From positions 2,016,001 through 2,080,000 of the forward strand of contig JAYKKM010000416.1 of NCBI GenBank assembly GCA_035772405.1: a stretch of DNA of 64,000 nt, in the 5' to 3' direction. Positions within the stretch are counted from its first letter, which is position 1, and each line of letters opens with the position of its first letter. Source of the stretch: Chrysogorgia sp. JL179-B06. Lineage: Eukaryota > Cnidaria > Anthozoa > Scleralcyonacea > Chrysogorgiidae. This document shows, one piece after another, positions 38,402-49,700 of the stretch. The position numbers were made by a program, and so were the translations under genes. A model generated the notes under the pieces. It did not search any database and was not told the origin of the DNA. It worked only from the letters and a program-made list of their open reading frames with translations.

Positions 38402-39120
38402 TTACTTATTAGCTATCATAGAACGATTAAAAACTACACATCCATGATAATAAAATGATCTCTTGGCAGCTTCAGATCTCACACCAGGCAAATGAAGTAA
38501 GTTACTCTGCCTAGTAATTCGTTTTGTAATATATCTGTTAAAAATAAAATAGTTGTTAAAAAATTGTGGTGCTTGGCCATTTATGCACTTTCGAACTAAA
38601 CTATAAATGTGTTTTTCTCGTCGTTCTTCAAGAGATTGGTATCTGAGTTGGTCTAATGCCTCATCGCTGTTAGTGCACTTCATTATGATGCGGGCAGCTC
38701 GTCTTTGTAGTTTTTCAATTTGGCTAGTATTTACTTTGTCCGCACAGCAATTCCAAACAGTGTCACAGTACTAAGCAACGGGTAAAATAAACGACTTGTA
38801 TATTACATTGGCTGTGTATTCATATTAATATCCTTCCTAATACGATTAAGCATTATAATATTTTACCGGCTCTGCTTACGATATGCTATACATGGGCGTT
38901 CCATGAAAGGGATTCATCCATGACTACACCAAGATATTTATACTCGTGTACGCGCTTGATATAATATCTATCGACAGAGACTGGGAAACCATTAACAGAA
39001 GATTAAGATAGTCTAGGTGTAGACCCAAACAGTACACACTCAGTTTTTCCTTTATGGAGGAATAAGTTGTTATTAAATAGGAATATTTAGGAAATTCGCT
39101 GTCGAATTAATAAACTGGAG
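38402..39120 (-). pseudogene. LINE ORF2 C-terminal fragment
   Basis: Minus strand. 38683-38402 encodes MKCTNSDEALDQLRYQSLEE, then HIYSLVRKCINGQAPQF and KRITRQSNLLHLPGVRSEAA. Further upstream, frames give EYKYLGVVMDESLSWNAH and QIEKLQRRAARIIM. It is a different LINE from 35121-36200 and points opposite to the host gene. Confidence 0.75.
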
Positions 39121-39206
39121 AAATTAGCCCAATTAATTGTATTCTCTCTAATCGTCATAGGCTTCCGTTTAGACTAACCACCTTAAGAGTTATATATATA
39201 TATATA

Positions 39207-39671
39207 CAGTAAAATCCCGCGTATAAGAACCTAGATTTTTCCAAGTTAGTCTAAAAAGGTTCTTATATAAATGGTGTTTACTGCAAAATTAGGCTATTTA
39301 GGTTACTTCTTAAACAGGTTCTTATTTTCTTAAGAGAAAAGCGACTTGGTTTTGGTAAGTGTGGTCTATTATTTATATAAATTATACATACATTTTCTCC
39401 AAATGACTGCAATCTAAGTAAATACAAACCCTATATGCACTTCAAAGCTACACTGTATGTAATTTACAACTATACTGTATGTAAATTCAATTGAACAAAA
39501 CAACGTATACAACTGTAGACATATATATTATATACACTAGTCAATGTCCTCCTCAGAACCTGCTTTCAAATTTTAGCCTAAAACAGGTTCTTATGTAAAG
39601 GGGTCTAAATGGAAAATCTTAGCCTAACAGGTTCTTAAAATCTAGGTTGTTATATAGGTTTTTACTGTATT
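39207..39671. mobile_element. Non-autonomous TIR element, copy 2
   Basis: Ends ACAGTAAAATCCCGCGTATA and the inverse of AATACAGTAAAAACC. The interior matches copy 1 (22778-23281) in opposite orientation with indels. Downstream, 39700-39730 reads CTGATGAAGGACCTCCATTT then GAAAC, a degenerate hammerhead-like motif. Confidence 0.65.
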
Positions 39672-39836
39672 TGATAATTGTTCATCTAATATTCTTTATC
39701 TCTGATGAAGGACCTCCATTTGAAACATCTTATAATATCAGTTATTTGATAATTATTATATATATATAAAAATATAAGTTTTTCTCAACCACCTTAAGAG
39801 TTCTATATATTTGATTCATCTTTCTCTCTTCAACAG

Positions 39837-39944
39837 GTTCTCTATCGAGCTTGGGCTCGTGTCCCGCTGAAGTTGTTGAAGGAATTCAATGGCAAAATAC
39901 CATATCGGGAATGGTAGACACACAGTCATGTCCCAATGGAACTG
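39837..39944 (+). CDS. Host exon: start of a hormone-receptor-motif (HRM) domain
   Basis: 108 nt, phases 1-1, acceptor TCAACAG, donor GTAAGA. Codes SCPAEVVEGIQWQNTISGMV then DTQSCPNGTG, the C-P...G-I-x-W...C-P-x-G pattern of the HRM domain that sits before the GAIN domain in adhesion GPCRs. The following exons (rest of HRM, GAIN, seven membrane helices) were not found up to 64000; the gene may continue beyond the retroelement and Polinton block or be broken. Confidence 0.7.
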
Positions 39945-40521
39945 GTAAGATATTTTGGTTATTAGTCAATAGTAATGGTGCAACATAAATTGTAATATGG
40001 TAAATGGTACTTGGTTTAGTTTAGTTTAGTTTAGTTTATTAGATTTTATCACTCTTTGGTGAACGGAATACCCCAAAAGGCTAGAAGCCCAATTGATAGG
40101 GGTTCCGAGGGCCTACGAAGGTCGTTATCCTAAAAGACCCGAAAGTCTTACCATTTGCTGATATTATTGCAAAGGCAGCACTTTCTCCTCGATTATTTTT
40201 AAGACCCTGAGTGGGTCTGCTTCAACATTGGCGATGTGTGGCCAATAGGACACCACTACTCGTCTAATTGTGACATTTGCATTTTTGCTTCTTTGATAAT
40301 TACATAAAGAATACTATGTTCTTTTTTAACTCCTACATAATTAAGATTTTAAGTGAAGAGAGGATTTAACAGATTGATATAATTATATGAAAAATCGGAT
40401 TGCCCCAACAGGGAATCGAACCCAAGGTCTCCGAATCAATGTATCGGCCCTCTCACCACTGGGCTATTGATACATGGTCAGGACAGTCAGAGACATGGTC
40501 AGTATATCATCGTTATCTATC

Positions 40522-40570
<49 letters not shown>

Positions 40571-40804
40571 TTATTTTTTTTATTAGAAAATGATTTTATT
40601 ACAACATAATAATAACTTTGACAATAGTAATAATAGTAATAGAATAAAAAGCTTATTTACATATTTTAATCCATAAAATCTAAAGTTCATTTACGTACTC
40701 AATTCCTAAATTTTATTAAAAAGAAAAACAAAAAAGGTTCCAATATTAAAAGGATTCAAGTTCATAAAATTACAAGTCCTGACATCAAAGACCACGTTCG
40801 GGTA
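39945..40804. other. Intron or flank with simple repeats and SINE
   Basis: (TTTAG)n at 40015-40040; a tRNA-like SINE head on the minus strand at 40395-40475 (AGCCCAGTGGTGAGAGGGCC, then GGGTTCGATTCCCTGTTGGG); (TAA)n at 40522-40570. Confidence 0.6.
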
Positions 40805-41080
40805 TTAAAAGTTCGAGTCCATAAAATTACTATTGAATGGCTCCCTCGATAGTTTCGACATCAAAGTCCACATTCCTAACATCACTCTCCTGATTGTCCT
40901 AGAACCTCTCAAGCAGATGAGGGCGGATCTTAATAATGCAAACGACGTTTTTGCTCTGATCCAAGAGACCGTCTTGGCATACTGTTCCCCCTTCTTTAAA
41001 GCTACCAGCTCCGCAAGGCGACTGTGATATCTCAAACATTCCTGGCCCATCCCGCCGGTTGTGGTAAATATTAAGGGCGT
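40805..41080 (-). pseudogene. Frameshifted C-terminal tail of the retroelement protein
   Basis: After the stop of the main frame at 41071, a different frame continues with [20 protein letters not shown] then [20 protein letters not shown] and ends with LICLRGSR. This fits the usual C-terminal tail of this retroelement family, so a small indel near 41075-41100 broke the reading frame. Confidence 0.6.
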
Positions 41081-44000
41081 GAATGTTCAATGTCGAGAAC
41101 TCTCCTTGAGTACTGGCGCTTCTTCTCGTTCTCATGCATTCGGTAGATCTGTTGTGGCTCTAGGTCCTTATATGATTCGGCGTTCGGGTGGCAGACTCTG
41201 ACATCAAAGAATGCCGACCGTTGGGGTTCCCAGAATCCACGTGCATGAATATCCAGCCTTGCGTCTTGTGCTTTGTTAGCTCCTCTGCTCAGCTGTTCTC
41301 CATTGATGTCTTGAAGGACGGGTTCGGCTTCAACATCACTGCATACCGTACGTAGGATTTCAGCTTCCAGGTCTCTCAACTCATTATGTCGTTGGATTAC
41401 AAATCCACCTCGTTTGCAAATCATGGCATGATCTATCGTAAAGACTTCCCCACATACACAAGTGGAGGGAATATCATCAATCGGCCAGTCATAGCGTAGT
41501 TTGATCGCGTCACGGAACTCTCGTTTATTCAGGTTGAAACCCATTTCTCGGAGAGGAAGCACTGTCAGCCACACCGATGACCCTTTCTCTGCTGCCAGGT
41601 CCAGTGCTCGCTTGGTCTTTGGTGGTGCACTCTCTCTAATCCTCTCTGCCATGTCCTTGAGCTCCTGTGCTCTTTCGCTCTTGACTGCACATTGTGCCGA
41701 CTTAGTGAGAGTCTCATCTGGTAGTTGGTATGTTTGAGATACGATATGCTCAACGAGGGGCGTTGTCACTTTGACTGATGAGGCGTACTCTCGACTTGCT
41801 TCGCGGCTTGGATTTCCAAGGCCCAGGCCTTCCATACGGACTGGAAGCGCTAGAACGTCCCTATCCAGCTGTCTACACTTGTGTTCCGTTATTGCAGGAA
41901 TAAGCACTTGAGATATTGCATTCTCCAGTGGCTCTAATAGGTCATGAATGTCCGGTAATGTTCTTAGAAAGTAAGTCCACCTATGTTTTAAGCCGAAAGT
42001 ATAGGCAGCATAGCACGCCTGTGGCTGCGTCAGAGCGAACTCCGCCAATTGAGCTACTTCACTGACCCAATCAGATACCTTCTCACTTACGTATTCGTCT
42101 AGATACTCTCGTGAACCTATCGCCACGCCCAGATGTTTCTTCCCTTCGACTGTTATTTTAATATCCGTTTCCTTGAATACTTCTTTCGCGCATTCCTCTT
42201 TGTCCGGCTTTACGACAATCCAGCACTTCTTATCATTCGGGTAGTAGCCAAACTCTGGACCAAGGGTACTTAGCATGTCCCACCACTTCTTGATTTCTGT
42301 AAGGGAGCCTGCCCCACTCGCATCATCGGCGAACCAGCACTGCTTTACTGTGGAAACCACCTGCAGGCTCGTGATCAGAGGCTGGATGCTCAGAGCATAA
42401 AGAGCCATAGCCAGCGGATCTCCCTGCGTGGTCCCTTCTGCTGACAAGATCTCTTTGCCGCCGGTGACAAACAGCCGAGCTGGATTTCTATATGTATTAA
42501 TGGCATAAATTGAAATAATAGGGCACAAAACTCGGATATTGTGGAGGGCTGCCGCTCTATTTAGAGCGTTAAATGCATTTGAGGCATCGATCAGCAATAC
42601 GGCGTCAGTATCGTCTGCCTCAAATATAGCGTGCATGGCATGCACTGCAGCCTCACTTCCAGACTTTTGCCCAGCACATAGTTGGAGTGAGCCACTAACT
42701 TCAATAACATCTTTCTTCGCGATCTTCATCACACACTTTCCAATAATTCTCCTTAAGACTTCTCCGACTCCTATTGGTCTCACTGCACCTTCGCCTTTAT
42801 TCAAGGGGATCAGACGACTTGCCATCAAAGGCTCTATGGTCATGGGGTCAATGTACTGTGTACACAGAATCTTGGTCATTGTGGCTATTGCCTCGCACAG
42901 CCTTGAGGATGACTGTTTAAAGGACTTACAAGCGAGCATTCTTCTAAATCCATTTGCATCTACCCCAGACGAACCTCCGGATCCCTTTGTCCGCAAAGCA
43001 GCTTGCCTAACCATATCACCGTTGATCTCCGAATACACGGATTCTGGAATCTCATCATCGATCGGCCCAAAGATTAATGAGCCTAATTTCGCTGGTTGTG
43101 GATTGGGATGTTTCTGCTTAAGCTGTGTCATGACCTCGTCTGTTAACGTTAACACACCCCCACTAGACGATTCACTCAGGAAACGTAACGCTGAGTTGAT
43201 CTGGCCCTCAAGCACCAGTTTGGCAAAAATCTTGGATCTGTCAGGGGGGTTCGACCTCTTGAGTTTTCCAATACGACCTTGAATAATTCTACCTTCCCTT
43301 AGCAGTTTATCAATTTTGCCCTCTTCCCAAAGCGCTAAGCGGTTAGATAACGCATCTTGGTGATCTTTTGACTTGGACCTCGGGCTTGGCTTTTGGAGGC
43401 TCACAGCAATAAGCACAAAAGCGGCTTTCAGGGATACGTGCTGATTTTCCGAGCCACTATTCCAATCATTAATGTGCAATATTACTTGATCAATGAAATC
43501 CCTTCCTATTTTTCCATATGGCACAAGAAATACATTCTTTCGCCATGTTACGATCTCGTTGTAAGCATCTATTATGGTTGAGGACGATATAGTCATTGCA
43601 TTTCCATCGCTCTGTTTCCTCCATTTGATCTCCGATGGTTTGTAAACACTATTATATTCTGGAAGGCAGTCCGGCACGCTTCCATTGTCTCCCTTCTCTC
43701 GCTCTGTCTGATCTATGTCTCCTGGGATTTGAGATGTACTGCTCGTATGCAAATTTTGGTTTGTTGTTGTTGGCAAGTTAGCATATTGCGGCAAATCGTT
43801 CACTATTTCTTCCAAATTAAATAAATCGCTGTTTGTAGACCGAGTAATAGAGTCCCCCATATTTACCCGCGCCTGTGCTTCATTGGATATACTCGAGTTT
43901 TCTACTTCTGATTCGTGACTCTGTTCTAGCAATTTCTCAAGTCTTGCTGCTTGATCCCGTAGGTTCTGGTTCGAGAGCCCAAGGCTTTCATATCCTTTCG

Positions 44001-44178
44001 CATCCCAGAGCTCTTTCATAGTTCGAATGTATCCTTTTCTCTTCCCATTTCTATCAAGGGGCGGTTGATTTGATTGAGTCAAAGCGACGGCCTCCCGTTT
44101 GCAGCTGAGAATATCGGCATTCATTTGTTCCGTCCATTTATGTCTCTGTCTCGGTCTCAGTTGCCTTCGGTCAGCCAT
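41071..44178 (-). CDS. Retroelement protein: reverse transcriptase with C-terminal restriction-like endonuclease
   Basis: 1035 residues. RT motif A is at 528-537 ([10 protein letters not shown]), motif B at 581-595 ([15 protein letters not shown]), motif C at 616-622 (FADDASG; D618 and D619). A Cys/His knuckle [20 protein letters not shown] lies at 907-926. A PD-(D/E)XK-like segment with LDIHARGFW (about 975-983), FFDVRV (990-995) and HENEKKRQY (about 1015-1023) follows, the endonuclease of site-biased non-LTR elements (R2/CRE type). No N-terminal APE endonuclease. It looks nearly intact except for the final frameshift. The family is one I associate with corals and anemones. It lies antisense to the host gene. 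Confidence 0.8.
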   Translation of the reverse strand: MADRRQLRPRQRHKWTEQMNADILSCKREAVALTQSNQPPLDRNGKRKGYIRTMKELWDAKGYESLGLSNQNLRDQAARLEKLLEQSHESEVENSSISNEAQARVNMGDSITRSTNSDLFNLEEIVNDLPQYANLPTTTNQNLHTSSTSQIPGDIDQTEREKGDNGSVPDCLPEYNSVYKPSEIKWRKQSDGNAMTISSSTIIDAYNEIVTWRKNVFLVPYGKIGRDFIDQVILHINDWNSGSENQHVSLKAAFVLIAVSLQKPSPRSKSKDHQDALSNRLALWEEGKIDKLLREGRIIQGRIGKLKRSNPPDRSKIFAKLVLEGQINSALRFLSESSSGGVLTLTDEVMTQLKQKHPNPQPAKLGSLIFGPIDDEIPESVYSEINGDMVRQAALRTKGSGGSSGVDANGFRRMLACKSFKQSSSRLCEAIATMTKILCTQYIDPMTIEPLMASRLIPLNKGEGAVRPIGVGEVLRRIIGKCVMKIAKKDVIEVSGSLQLCAGQKSGSEAAVHAMHAIFEADDTDAVLLIDASNAFNALNRAAALHNIRVLCPIISIYAINTYRNPARLFVTGGKEILSAEGTTQGDPLAMALYALSIQPLITSLQVVSTVKQCWFADDASGAGSLTEIKKWWDMLSTLGPEFGYYPNDKKCWIVVKPDKEECAKEVFKETDIKITVEGKKHLGVAIGSREYLDEYVSEKVSDWVSEVAQLAEFALTQPQACYAAYTFGLKHRWTYFLRTLPDIHDLLEPLENAISQVLIPAITEHKCRQLDRDVLALPVRMEGLGLGNPSREASREYASSVKVTTPLVEHIVSQTYQLPDETLTKSAQCAVKSERAQELKDMAERIRESAPPKTKRALDLAAEKGSSVWLTVLPLREMGFNLNKREFRDAIKLRYDWPIDDIPSTCVCGEVFTIDHAMICKRGGFVIQRHNELRDLEAEILRTVCSDVEAEPVLQDINGEQLSRGANKAQDARLDIHARGFWEPQRSAFFDVRVCHPNAESYKDLEPQQIYRMHENEKKRQYSRRVLDIEHSRP

Positions 44179-44460
44179 GTCGGTTAAGAATTTCTAAAAC
44201 GTCTGCTAATAGCTTTAATGTCTTCCTTCAATCCTCCTAATGGTACCCCAAATATCGTAAAAACGTTACTGGAGTGGATATAAACCAGTCTGCCGCTTTT
44301 TGAAGAGTATAGAAAGCAATAGTCGACTTTCAGCGAGACCGAAGAAAGACACCCATCCCACTCGCCGCCGCCATTGCTATTAATAATATTAATAGTAATG
44401 AGGTATATTGATATATATAGTATGAGATATATTGTATTTTGATATTAATAGTAATTACTA
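44179..44460. other. Upstream flank of the retroelement
   Basis: Probable 5' region of the minus-strand element (TCAATCCTCC...), then AT-rich host-like DNA. No feature resolved. Confidence 0.35.
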
Positions 44461-44847
44461 GCCTGAGGGTTCACTTTGGGCAAGTGTTAGTACCCTCGAG
44501 CCCCCTACCTAGGGTTACAGGCAGAGGAGATGGGACTCTTAAGCCGTGGTGAAGGCAACCCATCTAGGAGAAGGTAAACTCCAAAAATAAACCTGGGCAG
44601 ATAGAGCTCGTTAGCGTGGCAGCAAACGTCTAAGGAAGGACAACCCCGACAGAAAAACCCGTCATCCCAAGGTGGAGTCACGTGCTGAGGGGATGCCAGA
44701 ATGGTGACCGACACGATAGGAGGTCGCCAGCGTACAACTCACAGAAGTGGCGGACCTGTGTTTTAAGAAGAGCTTTACCTGGCGAGCCGGGCAACTTCAG
44801 GCGGACGGATTATTCCCGAGCATGTAAAACTTACTGGTAGTCCATAT
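44461..44847 (+). other. Structured, GC-richer 5' untranslated region of a non-LTR element
   Basis: Unlike its AT-rich surroundings, 44462-44830 is GC-rich and starts GCCTGAGGGTTCACTTTGGG. It leads into the forward ORF at 44848. Length and composition fit a retroelement 5' UTR. Whether it folds as a ribozyme could not be told by eye. Confidence 0.45.
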
Positions 44848-46304
44848 ATGAACTACTGGGATATGAAAATCATGAATCAAACCTTAACATTAGATATAGA
44901 TGCTCCGAACCAAACAAATGCAGTGCAAGCTTACAATAGTATTGGAGCACCTAAAAGTAACCGAGGAAGAGGGAAGAGGCCGGAGTGGAATTTGGAGGAG
45001 AAAGTACTGCTTGTCAAGATAGAAACTGAGGAAAGAGAGAGAGGAAGCGGATTTATGAAGCGGGTTAAAAGGAGATGGTTAAATGAGGCACAGACAAAGA
45101 AAACTGTCTCAGCACAGAATCTGGTGGATAATGCTAGGAGGTTTAGATTAGATGAGGAAGTAATGGGTCGAATAGAAGGAAGAACTGAGAGGCCCGAATA
45201 TGAGGCGCCACCAGAGAGCCTTCATTGGACGACAGCAAAGAAGGTTCGTCTGGTTGAGATATATACGGAGGAAAGGATACGGAGGAAAGGGAACGTGGAC
45301 CTGGTTTCATGGGAAGAGTAGGTGATAGATGGGAACAGGAGTGCGGAGAGAGGCTAAAGGATCAGAAGTTGAGAGATAATGCTGCTAGATTTAAGAAGGA
45401 AAAATATATTGCGAACCTTGTCCTGGTGAGAAAAAGAAACGAGGAACGTGATGGAGAGGGAGCTGATGCAGGAGTTGATGATGAGGTAATGGAGGAGACA
45501 ACAAGTGTGTTGGGTGTGTCAGAAAAAGAAGTGGAACAAGTACTAGAAGGAGGAACAGAAGAGGGTGAAAGAGTAGTGACAGAGAGGGAAGGAGCATTAA
45601 GAGAGGTCTTCACAGTGGAAATGATGAAGCTAACACCAACAAATGCGGACAACATTGAAAAGAGGAGCAGACTCCGGAAACTTAAAAGATTGCCTCCAGA
45701 AACAGCAGAGTGCGCAAATAATATACTAAGTGAGTACCTCAAAAACAGCAAAAAGCTGGAGGAGATCACAGACGCAGTCTATGCCATGGGAAGAGCAGTA
45801 GCAACATCATTGAATGTCAAGGTGAGAGCCCAGGCCATAGGTAGGAGACCGAAAGGGGAAGGAAATAGAAGAGAGAGGAAACTACGCAACCGGATTAAAG
45901 CACTGAGACAGATAATAGCGAGAGTGAATAATGAGCTCCATCGCAGAAAGATAGGAAGAGAAGCAACCAGAAAAGAAGTGCGAATCTTACAAGAATTGAG
46001 GAAGTGTGTGGAAGGAGGATCAGTAGGCACACAGGAGCTTGTGAACGCCTCGGAGAAACATCTGGATGAGCTTAGGGTGAAGGAAGTGATACTGTTGAAA
46101 GTAGTGGAGAAGAGTAAGAGAAGAAAAAATAACGCAATGTTTGAAGCGGATGAAGGGACTTTCTACAAAAGAGTGAACAACACAAATAAATTTAAGGGTG
46201 AGCCCCCAGCAATGGAGAGATTTGTGGAATTTTGGGGAGGTATGTGGGAGAAAGAGAAGATTACTACTGAACAGCCGTGGATGGAGAAAATTAAAGAGGA
46301 GTTG
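44848..46304 (+). pseudogene. Non-LTR retroelement ORF, N-terminal part, frameshifted and cut by a Polinton
   Basis: 44848-45321 and 45309-46304 are two frames of one protein, with a break near 45315 where the DLVSWEE stop is followed by RVGDRWEQECGERLKDQKLR in the other frame. The N-terminal part has repeated KVRLVEIYTEERIRRKGN-type and DNAARFKKEK-type units, probably DNA-binding, and then a basic region. FVEFWGGMWE...WMEKIKEEL is the stretch that normally precedes the RT domain. The RT itself is missing because a Polinton terminus begins at 46305. Confidence 0.65.
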
Positions 46305-46780
46305 AGTAGTATAGAGAGTGGGGCTACGGGCTCAATTTTGACACATTCAATGTTGAACGCGAATATAATCGCCAAAACATCACCAAATTTACACCAAATC
46401 CCAAACCCCCAAAAATTCGATGTCATTTCGGTAATTCTAAATTTATAACATACATCAAATAAGACCACAAACCCGATTTATACGCTAATAATGTGACATT
46501 TCAATATTTTTACATGTTTTTAAAAAAATAGAAAGTGTCGTTTCACATTTTTCACATATTTAAAAATAGAAAGTGTTGTTTCAACATTTTCACGTATTTA
46601 AAAAATAGTCGTTTCAACATTTTCACATTTTTTTTCAACAAACTACTGCTGTCTCAACTCATGCGCGAAAAAAAACCACTAGATTTTCAAGTCTAGTGGT
46701 GATGTTTATCCAAATGGATAGCAAAATGGTGCTCTTTTGATTGGCTAACAACATTGACTAACAAATAGCCAACTACTCTA
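46305..46780. repeat. Polinton terminal repeat, single-arm terminus
   Basis: The first 90 bp are homologous to the right arm of P (GGGCTCAATT, then CCAAAACATCACCAAATTT), without the extra inverted arm. Further in are AAAATAGAAAGTGTCGTTTC subrepeats and TTTTGATTGGCTAACA, matching 7019-7421 inverted. Confidence 0.75.
46668..46699 (-). terminator. Hairpin plus T8 tract after the polymerase gene
   Basis: Minus strand: CCACTAGACTTGAAAATCTA then GTGG, followed by TTTTTTTT and CGCGCATGA, 86 bp past the polymerase stop. Same design as at 638-713, 7065-7095 and 53327-53358. Confidence 0.45.
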
Positions 46781-46784
46781 CGAA

Positions 46785-49700
46785 TTAGTCTGTTTGTTCG
46801 CTACTCTCAGTGGTATCTCTCACTACAATGTTTTTGTGGCCATACGCGTAGGAGTCAATACCATTCTCTAAAAGGTATCGTTTGTCGTCAAAGCAGGACA
46901 GCGATACTTTATTAATTTCGTAGCTACCGAGCTGATGTTTGACACTTCTAATGGTCTTCATCGTGTGTCGCAATTGTTTCTGCTCTAGTAACACGCTTTT
47001 GTAATCTTCGTGTCTGATTACCTTTTTAATTATATTTTTTCTAATACCTTTAGCGGTTTTCCCGCCACCTCCACCCTCTTTCAAATAGCTGTACATTTTA
47101 CTGCGCAACCCGACGAACTCGACAATTGCCGTTCCAGCGCACTCGTCCTTCATCTTCCCAATAACTTTCTTATTCTCTCTAAAAAAGAATGGGCTGTCTG
47201 CACGGTAGTCGCTATTATCAAACTTTTCGCACTCCATCATAAAGTCGGAATAAACGTCGTCAGTTTTGATTGAGTACAACAGACTGTCAGTGTCGGTGAA
47301 GTGCAATCTGCAGGTGTTGCTAGAGTACTTTTTCATAATATAATTGTAGTGAAAATTGTACATCAGCGTTTTACTCAAGTCTAGTATGCACATACCCACA
47401 TATGCGGGTCTATTTAGTGTCAGCGTTTCTTTAACCTTATGGACAGCAACTAAGTTCTCGCTAAATATTTTGCAAGACACAAACGTTGGCTTCGAGACAA
47501 GCTTTTCTAATTTCTTCGCAGTGGTCACTAACCTCACGTCCACACGCTTCCTCAAATTTTCCATCGTTTTTCCGAACACACTGTTGTTCATCAACTTGAA
47601 GAAGTCCTTCTCAAAAGCGTTCTTAGCCGCGGTTCTTTTGACTGTGTTAAAGTCAATGTACTTGCCCAACCACTTGGACTGATCAAACTGTAGGACCCTA
47701 TGAATCTTATTGATTTTTAACCCGAGATCCATGTACAACTGCAGATTTCCGTAGTGACACACATACTTTTTTTTATCCCTCAAATTAGTCACCAATTTCT
47801 TCACACCACCAACACTCACGTTAAACTTATTTTTGATTTTCGTGCAGTACTCTGACAACATGTCGACAGTTATCTCCATCTTCTCAGGAGCCACCGGGTA
47901 ATCGTTATGCAGGTCATGCAAATGGACTGGATACTCCAAGTCGACTTCAAGCAGTAAGCCCTTTTTACTGTCGTTGTGATAGTCGCATAGATTAACTTTT
48001 TCTATTTCTTTCTCAGTCAACCACTTGAAGCCGCCCGTGGGTAGACTTCGACTCATTGCCCACCCATACAAATTGTTGGCATCAAGGTACATCAAATACT
48101 TCGACTCTTGCTCTTTGTCATACCCTTCCATGTACTTATTATTCGCCACGCCATGTCTGTTGCATATGTAGCTCACACCACCACGCATACCCATTTCTAC
48201 GAACTGGAACATGTCAATGTCGGACAATAATTCGAGTTCCACTCCAGTCATCTTTAACATGGCATCCCAAGCCAATCCAGGCGATGTGAAATAATGGCAA
48301 GGGTCTAATTTATACTCGCGATGGCATGTCTTTCTAAAGTTCTCGAAAACGTCGGCAAGCAAGAGCACATCGCTTTTCAAATACAGGTCGTGATACCCAC
48401 CCATACTTTCAACGTCGAAGTAGTCCCACACATCGATGGCACGCTCGTACATTTCTTCCGTGATGTGCTCATCGTTCAGAATGCTGTAGAAATCTTTTTT
48501 GGAGGGTAGCTCGCGCTCATCGAATTTTTCAAAGGAGTCCATGTAGTCGTAGGGATAAACCCCCTTTCTCGTCATAAGTGCCAACCCGTCGTCATGAAAC
48601 ACTTCTGACGTGTATTTGAAAGCGTCTCTTGGTAGGTTCTTCACCAAGTTGTCTAGACCACTACTCATGAACTGAAAGCTGTCCAAAAATACCAAGTTTT
48701 TTCCAAGCATGAACGCCATGTACTTCTCCATGTTGTTTGGTATCACATTTATGTCTTGACCAAACTTGCCAATCTCCTGCATGATGAAATGACTATCGTA
48801 GCCACGTAAGTTGTGAAAGATCACAGGAATTTTATCGGTCAACTTAAAGTTCACATTACAGTCACGATGTGCAGACCCTCTGTACTTACCTGACACATGA
48901 CAGTGGTCTCTCACTCTAACGTCAGCGCTGGTGTACTCAACGCTACAAATATAACAACTCTCGGCCTCGTCGAAATTCTTCTTATCGTCATCAGTCAGCA
49001 CCATTTCTTTGTTAAAGTGACTCTCAGATGTTTCTTTACAATATTCGACAATCTCTAACATCTCCCCAATGAACTTGTTGACTGCGTTTTCACCGCGATA
49101 CACTTTTACTGGCTTACTGTACTCATTGTCGTAGCAACAAACTAATTTATACCCATAGCCACAGTCAACGTGTCTCTGATAAGCGTTTGTGTAGCTACAC
49201 TCGCTTGACAGCTTTGTTGTGTGCACCTTCTGTGTGATAGCCTCAAAGTCTGCGTACACCACAAATGGTACGTTTAGCTGTCTACTAAAATTCTCGTATT
49301 TCACTTTCGCACCTTTTTGCGGCATTTTAATAGCTTGCTTCCCATTGATGACCAAACATACTTCAACATGACTTTCAAGCACGTCCGCTCGACTAAAACA
49401 CTGCAGGCAATGTCTACAAAAATGTTTTCTAGCCTTATGCTCTGTCTGACGGTACATAAACTTGTTGAAATCGCGAATGTACACGTAGTGCTTGTTGCCC
49501 ACATCATTAGTTATCAACAATAGGTCCATGTGGTCAGGGTACGCTTCCTTAGAAACATACACAGGGAATGGTTGCTTATTTTCATACCCGAAAACGTTGA
49601 TGCTAATTTCGTTAGCCTTTTCGATCTTGTTGTAATCTTTGAGTGTGACTGGGAAGTTAATTCCATCATAATTCAACTCACTGACATGTCTGGCATACTT

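Noticed and set aside
42539..43282. 247-residue plus-strand frame
   Set aside because: Shadow of the retroelement protein on the opposite strand; no domain of its own.
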